Positions 1-6,892 of a DNA stretch of 12,279 nt are shown here, one piece after another. Origin of the DNA: an uncultured Lachnospiraceae bacterium (GTDB lineage: Bacteria > Bacillota > Clostridia > Lachnospirales > Lachnospiraceae); the NCBI GenBank assembly GCA_947068385.1, contig CAMTBF010000054.1, forward strand, positions 1 to 12,279, given 5' to 3'. Numbering within the stretch: the first letter of the stretch is position 1; every line of letters begins with the position of its first letter. A model generated the notes under the pieces. The model searched no databases. It was not told where the DNA came from and saw nothing but the letters and a program-made list of their open reading frames with translations. The position numbers and the translations under genes were made by a program.

Positions 1-249
1 CAGAGGTGGGCCATGCCCCCTCTGTAGGACTCCCGCCAAGAACTTCTAAACTCTAAACTCGTGAGCGAACAAGTTCGCTTAATAGTCTCAAACGGAAGAA
101 TGCCCAAGCGAACAGGGTTCACTTTGTGCATGGGCATTCTTTCAGCGCGTTTTTGCGCTTTGGCTTACACTTTTTTGTTTATTGTATGTGCCGTTCAGAA
201 CGGCACTGATGCCGTAGGCGGCATGTCTGGAAGGATGCCCGACTGTCTT
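1..249. repeat. Intergenic region packed with inverted repeats
   Basis: No credible gene lies here. The stretch contains a string of hairpin-forming inverted repeats: CAGAGG(T)GGG against CCCCCTCTG at 1-24 with one bulged base; AGCGAA/TTCGCT at 64-79; AAGAATGCCCA (96-106) against TGGGCATTCTT (131-141), 11 perfect pairs; AGCGC/GCGCT at 144-159; GTGCCGTT/AACGGCAC at 188-206; and TGCCG/CGGCA at 210-223. It also holds two tandem copies of CTAAACT (46-59). It sits just downstream of the minus-strand ABC operon, so the repeats nearest 250 could end or protect that mRNA, but no uridine-rich tail follows on the minus strand. On the plus strand a T-rich run follows the 144-159 hairpin, which could serve a gene beyond the left edge. 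Confidence 0.6.
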
Positions 250-2067
250 TTAAGATTTATACCACTGCTCCTGTGCTTCATAGAGCCGTTTGTACTCTCC
301 CTCCCTGGCAATCAGCTCCTCATGGGTGCCCATTTGCACCGCCTCTCCGTCCTTCATGACCAGAATCCGGTCCGCCAGCTTCACAGAGCCCAGGCGGTGG
401 GTCACGATGACGGCGGACTTGTCCCGGGCGATTTCGGCAAAGCGATTATAAATCAGTGTTTCCTCGTATGGGTCGATGGCTGCCGTGGGTTCGTCCAGGA
501 TGATCAGGTCATGGCCGCGAAAGAAGCCCCTGGCGATGGCGACGCGCTGCCACTGGCCTCCGGACAGGTCGATGCCGTCGAATTCCCGGGAGAGCATGGT
601 ATCATAGCCCTGTGGAAACGCGCCGGGTTCTGTCCCCGCCATGGCGCATACGCTGTCCAGCCGGGCTTTTCCGGATTCCGCGCCGGGATCGCTGATGACG
701 ATATTCTCGGCCAGGGTCATCTGGTAGCGCTGGAATTTCTGGAATACCGCGGAGGTTCGGCATGTGAGGGCATCCATGGCAAGCTTTTTGGTGTCAACGC
801 CGTTTTTCTTTACCGTGCCCTCCGTGGGCAGGTAGAGCCCGGCAATCAGGCGGATCAGGGTGGATTTCCCGGAGCCGTTCTCACCCACCACCGCCAGGGT
901 CTCTCCCCTGTGCAGCGTCAGGCTCACGTTCTTTACAGCATACTTTATCTGTTCTGGGGTTCCGTCCTCCTTTTTTCCGGCCGGATAGGCAAAGCTTACG
1001 TTCTCCAGCACCATATCCCCCCAGCCCGGCGCGTCATGGCGCTGCCCGGCCCGTTCCTCCATGGCCAGGAAATTCAGATAGTTGCGGATGGAGCCTGTGT
1101 TCGCGGCCATCTCTCCTATATGGCTGCAGACCACCTCCTCCATGATGTCATACAGCATGCCGATGGAATTGAAGACCGCCGCGAAAGCCCCCACCGTCAC
1201 CTCCCGTTTCATCAGGGCGTCATACAGCATCCAGAGGATGGCGCAGTATCCCGCTACAGTAACGATGCGGGTGGAGAGCTCGAACAGATTTGATTTCATG
1301 GTGGCCTTGAACTTCAGCCTCTGCAGGCAGGCAAGGGTCTCCTGATACAGCTTCTTAAAGTAGGAGAAGCCTCCCAGGATGCGGGTTTCCTTGAAATACT
1401 CCCGGCCTGCCATGCAGGTCTCATAGTATTCGTATTCCCTGCGGACCGGGGCCGAGGCGTCCTCCAGACGGGAGAAGGCCTTCACCCGGATAAGCTGCGC
1501 CAGAGCGGTGGGCAGAAAGATGATGACAATGGCGCTGGCCAAAATCGGTTTCAGGGAAAAGAGATACCAACCCATGAAAACGAAATAGGGAACATAAAAG
1601 GTCAGTATCGCGATTATATCAGAGACGTACCAGAAAGCGGCGTCCTTCCCCTGCTCCGCCTTATTGATGTCATCCAGCTTTTCCGTGTCCTCAAAGACAG
1701 CAGGGTCCAGCCGGGCGATTTTCCTCTGGATGGCCATGGACAGATGGGTGCCTACCTTGCCGTCCACCACGTCCGGCAGAAAATTGCCCACGCCGTTAAG
1801 CACCTGACAGGCCACATTGGTGATGCCCAGCAGCGTCAGCGCGAGAAAGGCCTGCCCGATTCCGACCCTTCCCCCCGCCGCGTCCACCGCCCTGTCGAAA
1901 AAGCGCTGCTGCATCATGGTCACTACGCCGAAGGAGACGCCGTGGAGAACGGCCACCACCATGCTTGCTATGAACAGAAAGGGCGCTGCCTTGATCATCA
2001 CCGGCAGAAGCTTTCCGAAAGCGCCTGCCATAGTCCTCTCTTTTTTCGTCCCGTTTTGTCTTTTCAT
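250..2067 (-). CDS. ABC exporter half-transporter (membrane domain fused to ATPase), second gene of pair
   Basis: Predicted inner-membrane ABC exporter subunit of 605 residues, usual for a half-transporter with a six-helix membrane domain (about 25-330) followed by an ATPase domain (about 350-600). The ATPase carries a complete set of motifs: Walker A GENGSGKS at 395-402, Q-loop Gln443, signature LSGGQ at 501-505, Walker B ending Asp525-Glu526, and H-loop His557. There is no N-terminal C39 peptidase domain, so it is not a peptide-processing exporter. The start ATG overlaps the stop of the upstream gene as ATGA, with AGGAG about ten bases before it, pointing to translational coupling; an in-frame ATG at codon 13 with AGAGAGG before it is an alternative. 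The substrate cannot be read from sequence: lipid, drug or peptide export are all possible. Confidence 0.93.
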   Translation of the reverse strand: MKRQNGTKKERTMAGAFGKLLPVMIKAAPFLFIASMVVAVLHGVSFGVVTMMQQRFFDRAVDAAGGRVGIGQAFLALTLLGITNVACQVLNGVGNFLPDVVDGKVGTHLSMAIQRKIARLDPAVFEDTEKLDDINKAEQGKDAAFWYVSDIIAILTFYVPYFVFMGWYLFSLKPILASAIVIIFLPTALAQLIRVKAFSRLEDASAPVRREYEYYETCMAGREYFKETRILGGFSYFKKLYQETLACLQRLKFKATMKSNLFELSTRIVTVAGYCAILWMLYDALMKREVTVGAFAAVFNSIGMLYDIMEEVVCSHIGEMAANTGSIRNYLNFLAMEERAGQRHDAPGWGDMVLENVSFAYPAGKKEDGTPEQIKYAVKNVSLTLHRGETLAVVGENGSGKSTLIRLIAGLYLPTEGTVKKNGVDTKKLAMDALTCRTSAVFQKFQRYQMTLAENIVISDPGAESGKARLDSVCAMAGTEPGAFPQGYDTMLSREFDGIDLSGGQWQRVAIARGFFRGHDLIILDEPTAAIDPYEETLIYNRFAEIARDKSAVIVTHRLGSVKLADRILVMKDGEAVQMGTHEELIAREGEYKRLYEAQEQWYKS

Positions 2068-3854
2068 TGATACCAGCTCCTCTGCGCCTCATACATAGAG
2101 GCATAAATGCCCTTCTGGGAGAGCAGACATTCATGATTCCCCTGTTCCGCCACCTTCCCGCCGTCCACCACAATGATCTCATCCGCCAGGCGGGCGGCGC
2201 CCAGCCTGTGGGTGATGAAAATCGTGGATTTCCCGGCGCTGATTTTGCCGAATATTTCATAGATGCCGCTCTCCGCCACCGGATCCAAAGCCGCCGTGGG
2301 CTCGTCCAGAATCTGCACCGCCGCCGGATTGTACAGGGCCCTGGCGATGGCCAGGCGCTGCCACTGGCCCCCGGAGAGGTCCACGCCCTGTTCCTTTATT
2401 TTGCCCAGAGAGGTCTCCATCCCCCGGGGCAGCCCGGCAATCGTCTGGCCAAGGCCCATTGCCTCCGCGGCTTCACGGATCTTCGTCTGATCCTTTTGGA
2501 GCACGTTCCCCAGGGCGATATTGTCCTCCAGGGATATCTGATATCTGGCGAAATCCTGATAGACCACGGAGAAGAACGCCTTCAAATCCGCCTGGCTGTA
2601 GGTTCTCAGCTCCCTGTCGTTAAGCAGGATTTCCCCTTCGTAATTGTCATACAGGCCGGTCAGAAGCTTGGTCAGCGTGGTCTTTCCGGCTCCGTTGATG
2701 CCCACGAAGGCATAATGCCTGCCGCGTTCCAGGCGAAGGCTGAAATCCTTCAAGATATCCCTCTCCGTGCCCGGATACCGGAAGGATACCTGGCGAAACT
2801 CCAGGCTTTCGAAAGGGATTCCGCCGCCGGGCAGATCCAGCGCACCGGGGGTTTCGGACAGGGCGCAGAAGGCGGTCAGGTCCTTGCAGTACTCCAGGTT
2901 CTGGGCGATTTTATTCATGGTGTCGGACAGCTCCCAGGACATCATCTGGATCAGGTTCAGGGTGGATGTGATGAGCCCCATGAACATGCCCGGCGTGATG
3001 AGCCCCCTTGTCAGCGGAAACAGGAGCACGCTGATAATAAGCAGGGAGAGCAGCACCGTAATCAGGCTGGAGGCCTTCAGGCGGACAAAATATCTGGCGC
3101 TCACACCCACGGTAATCTTCCGGGCGGCCTCATATTTTTCCAGCCACTGCCGGTTCACCTTTTCCGTATAACCGAAAAGCGCCCGTTCCTCCACGTTTTC
3201 CCGCCCCTGCAGCACGCTCTTTAGGTAGTCCGCCCTGCGGCGGTGCTTCTCCGCTTCCTTATTCTCCTCGTAGATCTGCTGTCCGCCCTTGACTGCCAAC
3301 CGGAACAGGGGAAGGGAGATGACCACGATGGCCAGCCCCGCCCACCACACCTGGGCCATCAGGATGACCAGCAGGGAGCCCACCCGCAGGACGATGTTCG
3401 CCGCGCCAAGGATATTGTCGAATCCGCCCGTCAGCTTCCCCACAGGGTCGCCGCAGACCCGGTTGATCAGCTCCCAGGTATCGTTGTCCTCCACATGCCG
3501 GTATTCCAGCGCCGCCCGCTTCTCGACGATTCCGGTGCGGTAAGCGAATTCCAGGCGCATGGCCATTTTCAGGTTTATGTAGCTCATGAGCTGCCAGTTC
3601 AGGTTGTTGTAGGCCACCATGGCGATCAGGCACAGCAGGGGCACCGTGATGGCCGACTGCCCAGCCTTCCCCGCGAAGATGTCCAGGGCGGTGTCTATGA
3701 AGGCCGCCGTGGCGAGCACCTGCAGCGACGGCAGGACGGACACCAGTATCTGATTTAGCATCTTGATTCCCGCATATACCGGGCAGACCGTGAAAGGGAT
3801 TCGCAAAAAGTCCCCGAAGCCGTATTTTTTGTGGTTTACCAGTAATTTTTCCAT
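2064..3854 (-). CDS. ABC exporter half-transporter (membrane domain fused to ATPase), first gene of pair
   Basis: Predicted membrane ABC exporter subunit of 596 residues. Hydrophobic segments occupy roughly 25-50, 70-90, 152-190 and 260-305, followed by the ATPase domain from about 348. Motifs are Walker A GINGAGKT at 385-392, Q-loop Gln433 in YQDFARYQ, signature LSGGQ at 493-497, Walker B Asp517-Glu518 and H-loop His549. The partner gene starts inside its stop codon, so the two products most likely form a heterodimer. Both keep the catalytic Walker B glutamate, unlike many heterodimeric exporters where one site is degenerate. Its ATG is preceded only by a modest AAGG/AGAAG purine stretch, directly after a 16-base palindrome in the leader. 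No cargo gene, immunity gene or regulator is adjacent, so the substrate remains unknown. Confidence 0.93.
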   Translation of the reverse strand: MEKLLVNHKKYGFGDFLRIPFTVCPVYAGIKMLNQILVSVLPSLQVLATAAFIDTALDIFAGKAGQSAITVPLLCLIAMVAYNNLNWQLMSYINLKMAMRLEFAYRTGIVEKRAALEYRHVEDNDTWELINRVCGDPVGKLTGGFDNILGAANIVLRVGSLLVILMAQVWWAGLAIVVISLPLFRLAVKGGQQIYEENKEAEKHRRRADYLKSVLQGRENVEERALFGYTEKVNRQWLEKYEAARKITVGVSARYFVRLKASSLITVLLSLLIISVLLFPLTRGLITPGMFMGLITSTLNLIQMMSWELSDTMNKIAQNLEYCKDLTAFCALSETPGALDLPGGGIPFESLEFRQVSFRYPGTERDILKDFSLRLERGRHYAFVGINGAGKTTLTKLLTGLYDNYEGEILLNDRELRTYSQADLKAFFSVVYQDFARYQISLEDNIALGNVLQKDQTKIREAAEAMGLGQTIAGLPRGMETSLGKIKEQGVDLSGGQWQRLAIARALYNPAAVQILDEPTAALDPVAESGIYEIFGKISAGKSTIFITHRLGAARLADEIIVVDGGKVAEQGNHECLLSQKGIYASMYEAQRSWYQ

Positions 3855-3869
3855 GTTTCTTCTACCTTT

Positions 3870-3885
3870 CAGGGCCGCGGCCCTG
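3870..3885. repeat. 16-base perfect palindrome in the ABC operon leader
   Basis: CAGGGCCGCGGCCCTG reads the same on both strands. In the ABC transcript it would fold as a six-pair GC stem with a CGCG loop, ending a few bases before the purine-rich ribosome binding region of the first transporter gene (start at 3854). It could be a protein operator or an mRNA element affecting translation or stability; the sequence does not decide. Confidence 0.6.
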
Positions 3886-3945
3886 TTTTATGATGGTCTT
3901 GAGCGAAAGATTCCAGAAATGTTGGGGCAATTTTCATCACCGGTG

Positions 3946-3974
3946 AGTATAACATACTTTGGCACCGCCGTCCA
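3946..3974 (-). promoter_or_regulatory. Promoter of the ABC exporter operon (extended -10)
   Basis: Read on the minus strand: -35 TGGACG (3974-3969, four of six consensus), a 17-base spacer, and -10 TATACT (3951-3946) preceded by TG at -15/-14, the extended -10 form. Transcription would start near 3938, leaving a leader of about 85 bases that includes the palindrome at 3870-3885. Confidence 0.65.
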
Positions 3975-4060
3975 GCGCAGGCTTTTTTCGAAATAATCGT
4001 GAGACCCGAAAATCTTTTCTTGGAAAAGTGCAAATCGGTATAGTGGGAAAAGGGGAATTA

Positions 4061-4069
4061 TGGTATACT
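4061..4069 (+). promoter_or_regulatory. Promoter of the hydrolase gene (extended -10)
   Basis: TGGTATACT is an extended -10 element (TGnTATAAT class). No good -35 hexamer lies 16-18 bases upstream, so the extended element or an activator would have to compensate. Transcription would start near 4076. A second TATAGT lies at 4039-4044 but also lacks a convincing -35. Confidence 0.55.
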
Positions 4070-4187
4070 TGCACACAGATAGCCATGCATCAGTGCCGGG
4101 TGGCGCGGCGAAGCTGTATCTGGGGAAAAAGGACGGACTGTGGCAGCGGCCTGTAAGGGACATGGCGCTATCGTTTAGGGGGATGGC

Positions 4188-5018
4188 ATGAGGATTCTGA
4201 ACTTGATTGAAAACACAGAGGGCAGCTTGGGGTGCCTGTGCGAGCACGGCCTGAGCTTCTATATCGAGGCAGGAGGGCATAAGATTCTGGCGGACACAGG
4301 GGCTTCCGGAGCCTTTCTCACCAACGCGGAGAAGCTGGGCATCGACCTGGGCCAGGTGGACACCGTGATCGTCAGCCACGGGCATTATGACCATGCCGGA
4401 GGGCTCCTGGCCTTTGCGGAACTCAACAGGGAAGCCCGGATATGGATCAACCGCCTGGCCGCGGAGCCCTATTACCATATAAGCGATACAAAAGAGAGAT
4501 ACATCGGCATGGATTCGCGGATCAAGGCCCTGCCCCAGGTGGAATGGGTGGAGGGGGATCGGAAAATCGATGAGGGAATCTTCCTCTTCGGCAAGGCCCT
4601 TGGGCGGCGGCTGTGGCCCGGCGGCAACCGGGAGCTGATGCGGAAGACGGCAGAGGGATTCGTACAGGACGATTTCCTTCATGAGCAGTACCTCGTCCTG
4701 GAGGAGAGGGGAAAACGGGTGTTGATCTCCGGCTGCGCCCACAATGGCATCCTGAACATCCTGGACAGATACCGGGAACTCTATGGGGAAGACCCGGATG
4801 TAGTCGTCAGCGGCTTCCACATGAGCAGGAAGTCCGATTACAGCCAGGCGGATTACGCCCTGATCAGGGACACCGCCAGGGAGCTGCAGAAGCTCCGCAC
4901 CCGCTTTTTTACCGGGCACTGCACAGGTGAGCTGCCCTACCGGATTCTGAAGGAAATCATGGGAGAGCAGATTGCCTACGTCCACAGCGGGGAGGAGATT
5001 CCGCTGGAGGACATGTGA
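4188..5018 (+). CDS. Metallo-beta-lactamase-fold hydrolase, COG1237-like
   Basis: Predicted cytoplasmic metal-dependent hydrolase of 276 residues without a signal peptide. The metal-binding motif SHGHYDHAGG gives His64, His66, Asp68 and His69; further likely metal ligands are His185 in GCAHNGI and His244 in TGHCTG, with His211 in GFHMS nearby. This arrangement and the order of motifs match the COG1237 branch of the superfamily, whose archaeal members include a protein of methanopterin synthesis; the bacterial substrate is not known, so I name only the fold. Start ATG is chosen for the AGGGGGA just upstream; an ATG five bases earlier runs straight into a stop. The next gene begins 96 bases later on the same strand and may be co-transcribed. 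Confidence 0.9.
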   Translation: MRILNLIENTEGSLGCLCEHGLSFYIEAGGHKILADTGASGAFLTNAEKLGIDLGQVDTVIVSHGHYDHAGGLLAFAELNREARIWINRLAAEPYYHISDTKERYIGMDSRIKALPQVEWVEGDRKIDEGIFLFGKALGRRLWPGGNRELMRKTAEGFVQDDFLHEQYLVLEERGKRVLISGCAHNGILNILDRYRELYGEDPDVVVSGFHMSRKSDYSQADYALIRDTARELQKLRTRFFTGHCTGELPYRILKEIMGEQIAYVHSGEEIPLEDM

Positions 5019-5114
5019 CACAGGGCAAGAGCCATAAAGCCTACCATCGCGGAGAACGCTGTATGGATAAGCCGTAAAACGCATAAGCCAGAAAGCAAAA
5101 ACACGGAGACCGAC

Positions 5115-6740
5115 ATGAATATCAAACAGGCCAAGGAATATATCGAAAACACAGTCAGGCTTTACCTGAAAAAGGACGAATTCGGCGAATACAGGATACC
5201 TCCGGTGCGCCAGCGCCCCATCTTCCTGCTGGGCGCTCCCGGCATCGGCAAGACCGCCGTCATGGAGCAGATCGCCCAGGACATGGGCATCGCCTTGGTG
5301 AGCTATTCCATGACCCACCATACCAGGCAGTCCGCCCTGGGGCTGCCCTTTATCACCCAGAAGACCTACGCAGGAGTCCCCATAAGCGTCTCGGAATACA
5401 CCATGAGCGAAATCATCGCCTCGGTCTACGACACCTGTGAGGAAAGCGGCATCAGGGAGGGCATCCTGTTCCTGGACGAGATCAACTGCGTGTCCGAGAC
5501 CCTGGCCCCCGCCATGCTCCAGTTCCTCCAGTACAAGACTTTCGGCCGCCACAGGGTGCCTGAGGGCTGGGTCATCGTCACCGCGGGCAATCCGCCGGAG
5601 TACAACAGATCCGTCCGGGAATTCGACGTGGCCACCCTTGACCGCCTGAAGGTCATGGAGGTGGAGCCGGATTACGGGGTCTGGAGAGAATATGCCGCAG
5701 AAAAGCGCATCCACAATGCCGTCACAAGCTATCTGGATTTGAAAAAGGAACACTTCTACCGGATACAAATGACTGCAAAAGGCCGCAGCTACGTCACCGC
5801 CAGAGGCTGGGAAGACCTGTCGGAGATCCTGACCCTCCATGAGGAGGAAGGCCTGCCCGTGGACGGGGCATTGGTGGGACAGTACCTGCGAAACGAGGCA
5901 GTGGCCCAGGAATTCTGCGCCTACTATGAGCTGTACCAGAGATACAAGAACGACTACGATATTGCGGACATCCTGGAGGGACGTTTTGGAGCCGCAGTCC
6001 GGAAAGCCAAGGAGGCTGCCTTTGACGAGCGCCTTTCCCTGCTGGGGATGCTGCTGGACGCGGTGCAGGGGGACATGAGGGAGGTCATGGAGCAGGCGGC
6101 GTTCCTGACGGATTTAAAGAACCTGCTGAAAGGCGTCGGCAGCCTGGCGCAGCAGGAGGGATGCAGCGTGGCACAGATCCTGGAGCGGCTGGAGGCCCTC
6201 TCCCAGGGACGGAAGAAACTGCTGGAGAGCCTGCAGGCCGCCGGTGCCTTGTCCGACGGGGACAGGAGGAAGCACAAAAACGTCATCCGCTTCCTGCAGG
6301 ATGCCAACAGGGAGCTGAGAATCCAAAGCATTGCCCGGAGCGACATCCATGGCGACATCCAAAGCATCGCCCAGAGCGACATCCATGGCGACGCCCAAAG
6401 CATCGCCCAGAGCCACACCCCGGGCATAGGCCAGGGCGATAGGGAAGGCCAGGCGGCATATGGCTTCCTGAAGGAATGCTTTCAGGCAAAAGTGGCAGGG
6501 ATGAAACGCGGGACCGAGAAGGCCCAGTCAAGGCTGCACGCGCTCTTCTCCTTCGCCCAGGAGGCCTTCGCCCAGGGGAACGAAATGCTCATCCTGCTGA
6601 CGGAGCTCACCGCGAACAGCGCCAGCTCCCAGTTCATCGCTACCTTCGGGAGCCCGGACTATGCCCGGCTCAGCCAGGACATGATGCTGGCGGGACGCAG
6701 GGACGAGCTGCGGGAGCGCATCGCGGCGCTTGACCTGTAG
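5115..6740 (+). CDS. MoxR-like AAA+ ATPase with internal tandem repeat
   Basis: Predicted cytoplasmic AAA+ ATPase of 541 residues, probably a remodelling chaperone of the MoxR/dynein-related (AAA_5) type. Seen in order: Walker A GAPGIGKT at 40-47, Walker B ILFLDE with Asp121-Glu122, sensor-1 Asn159 in VTAGNPPEYN, and the REFD...DRL segment at 168-178 likely carrying the arginine finger. A helical C-terminal half follows (about 190-541). Residues 403-438 are a 12-residue repeat present about three times (IQSIAQSDIHGD type) in a hydrophilic linker, which I do not recall from relatives. MoxR ATPases usually sit beside a VWA-domain partner; here the following gene encodes an LRR protein and no VWA gene is visible. 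Start ATG has GGAG six bases before it. The stop is followed by a hairpin at 6790-6812. Confidence 0.9.
   Translation: MNIKQAKEYIENTVRLYLKKDEFGEYRIPPVRQRPIFLLGAPGIGKTAVMEQIAQDMGIALVSYSMTHHTRQSALGLPFITQKTYAGVPISVSEYTMSEIIASVYDTCEESGIREGILFLDEINCVSETLAPAMLQFLQYKTFGRHRVPEGWVIVTAGNPPEYNRSVREFDVATLDRLKVMEVEPDYGVWREYAAEKRIHNAVTSYLDLKKEHFYRIQMTAKGRSYVTARGWEDLSEILTLHEEEGLPVDGALVGQYLRNEAVAQEFCAYYELYQRYKNDYDIADILEGRFGAAVRKAKEAAFDERLSLLGMLLDAVQGDMREVMEQAAFLTDLKNLLKGVGSLAQQEGCSVAQILERLEALSQGRKKLLESLQAAGALSDGDRRKHKNVIRFLQDANRELRIQSIARSDIHGDIQSIAQSDIHGDAQSIAQSHTPGIGQGDREGQAAYGFLKECFQAKVAGMKRGTEKAQSRLHALFSFAQEAFAQGNEMLILLTELTANSASSQFIATFGSPDYARLSQDMMLAGRRDELRERIAALDL
6321..6428 (+). repeat. 36-base in-frame tandem repeat, about three copies, inside the AAA+ gene
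   Basis: Copies lie at 6321-6356, 6357-6392 and 6393-6428. The first two encode IQSIARSDIHGD and IQSIAQSDIHGD; the third, AQSIAQSHTPGI, keeps the first half and has diverged in the second. Because the unit is a multiple of three, gain or loss of copies would change linker length without breaking the frame. Confidence 0.9.
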
Positions 6741-6789
6741 CGCAGCGTCCGGGCGGCCGACTGTATGGGAGCTTATGTAAAACAAAATC

Positions 6790-6814
6790 AGGGAGCCCCC
6801 TCGTGGCCCCCTTT
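6790..6814 (+). terminator. Terminator-like hairpin after the AAA+ gene
   Basis: AGGGAGCC (6790-6797) pairs with GGCCCCCT (6805-6812) in seven of eight positions around a seven-base loop. The plus-strand tail TTTACTT is only mildly T-rich; on the minus strand the tail is richer (GATTTTGTTTT), though no minus-strand gene ends here. It lies between the AAA+ and LRR genes and suggests they are at least partly separate transcripts. Confidence 0.5.
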
Positions 6815-6816
6815 AC

Positions 6817-6847
6817 TTGGGTACACAAACTCTTTGGCACTTATCAT
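6817..6847 (+). promoter_or_regulatory. Weak candidate promoter of the LRR gene
   Basis: TTGGGT (6817-6822) and TATCAT (6842-6847) are separated by 19 bases, longer than optimal. The position, just after the hairpin and 45 bases before the chosen start, fits, but the boxes are poor. Confidence 0.3.
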
Positions 6848-6892
6848 AGAATAGAGACAAGGACTATCATTATTTGGAAAAACGGTGAAAAT

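Larger units (their letters stand above)
3855..4187. other. Divergent intergenic region, 333 bases
   Basis: The region separates the minus-strand ABC operon from the plus-strand hydrolase gene. It holds one promoter for each direction (3946-3974 minus, 4061-4069 plus), a GC-rich palindrome in the ABC leader (3870-3885), and a plus-strand leader of about 110 bases with no obvious stable terminator. I see no credible short coding sequence in it. Confidence 0.7.

Noticed and set aside
61..1293. 410-codon open frame on the plus strand
   Set aside because: It is antisense to the ABC transporter ATPase domain; no ribosome binding site and no protein-like motif.
2067..3224. 385-codon open frame on the plus strand
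   Set aside because: It is antisense to the first ABC transporter gene, rich in Gln, His and Gly as is typical of mirror frames.
3888..5840. 650-codon open frame on the minus strand
   Set aside because: It is antisense to the hydrolase and AAA+ genes, both of which have clear family motifs; the translation has no recognisable domain and its length reflects GC-rich codon bias.
6803..6892. Earlier GTG start for the LRR gene
   Set aside because: The GTG lies inside the terminator-like hairpin with no ribosome binding site; the ATG at 6893 fits better.
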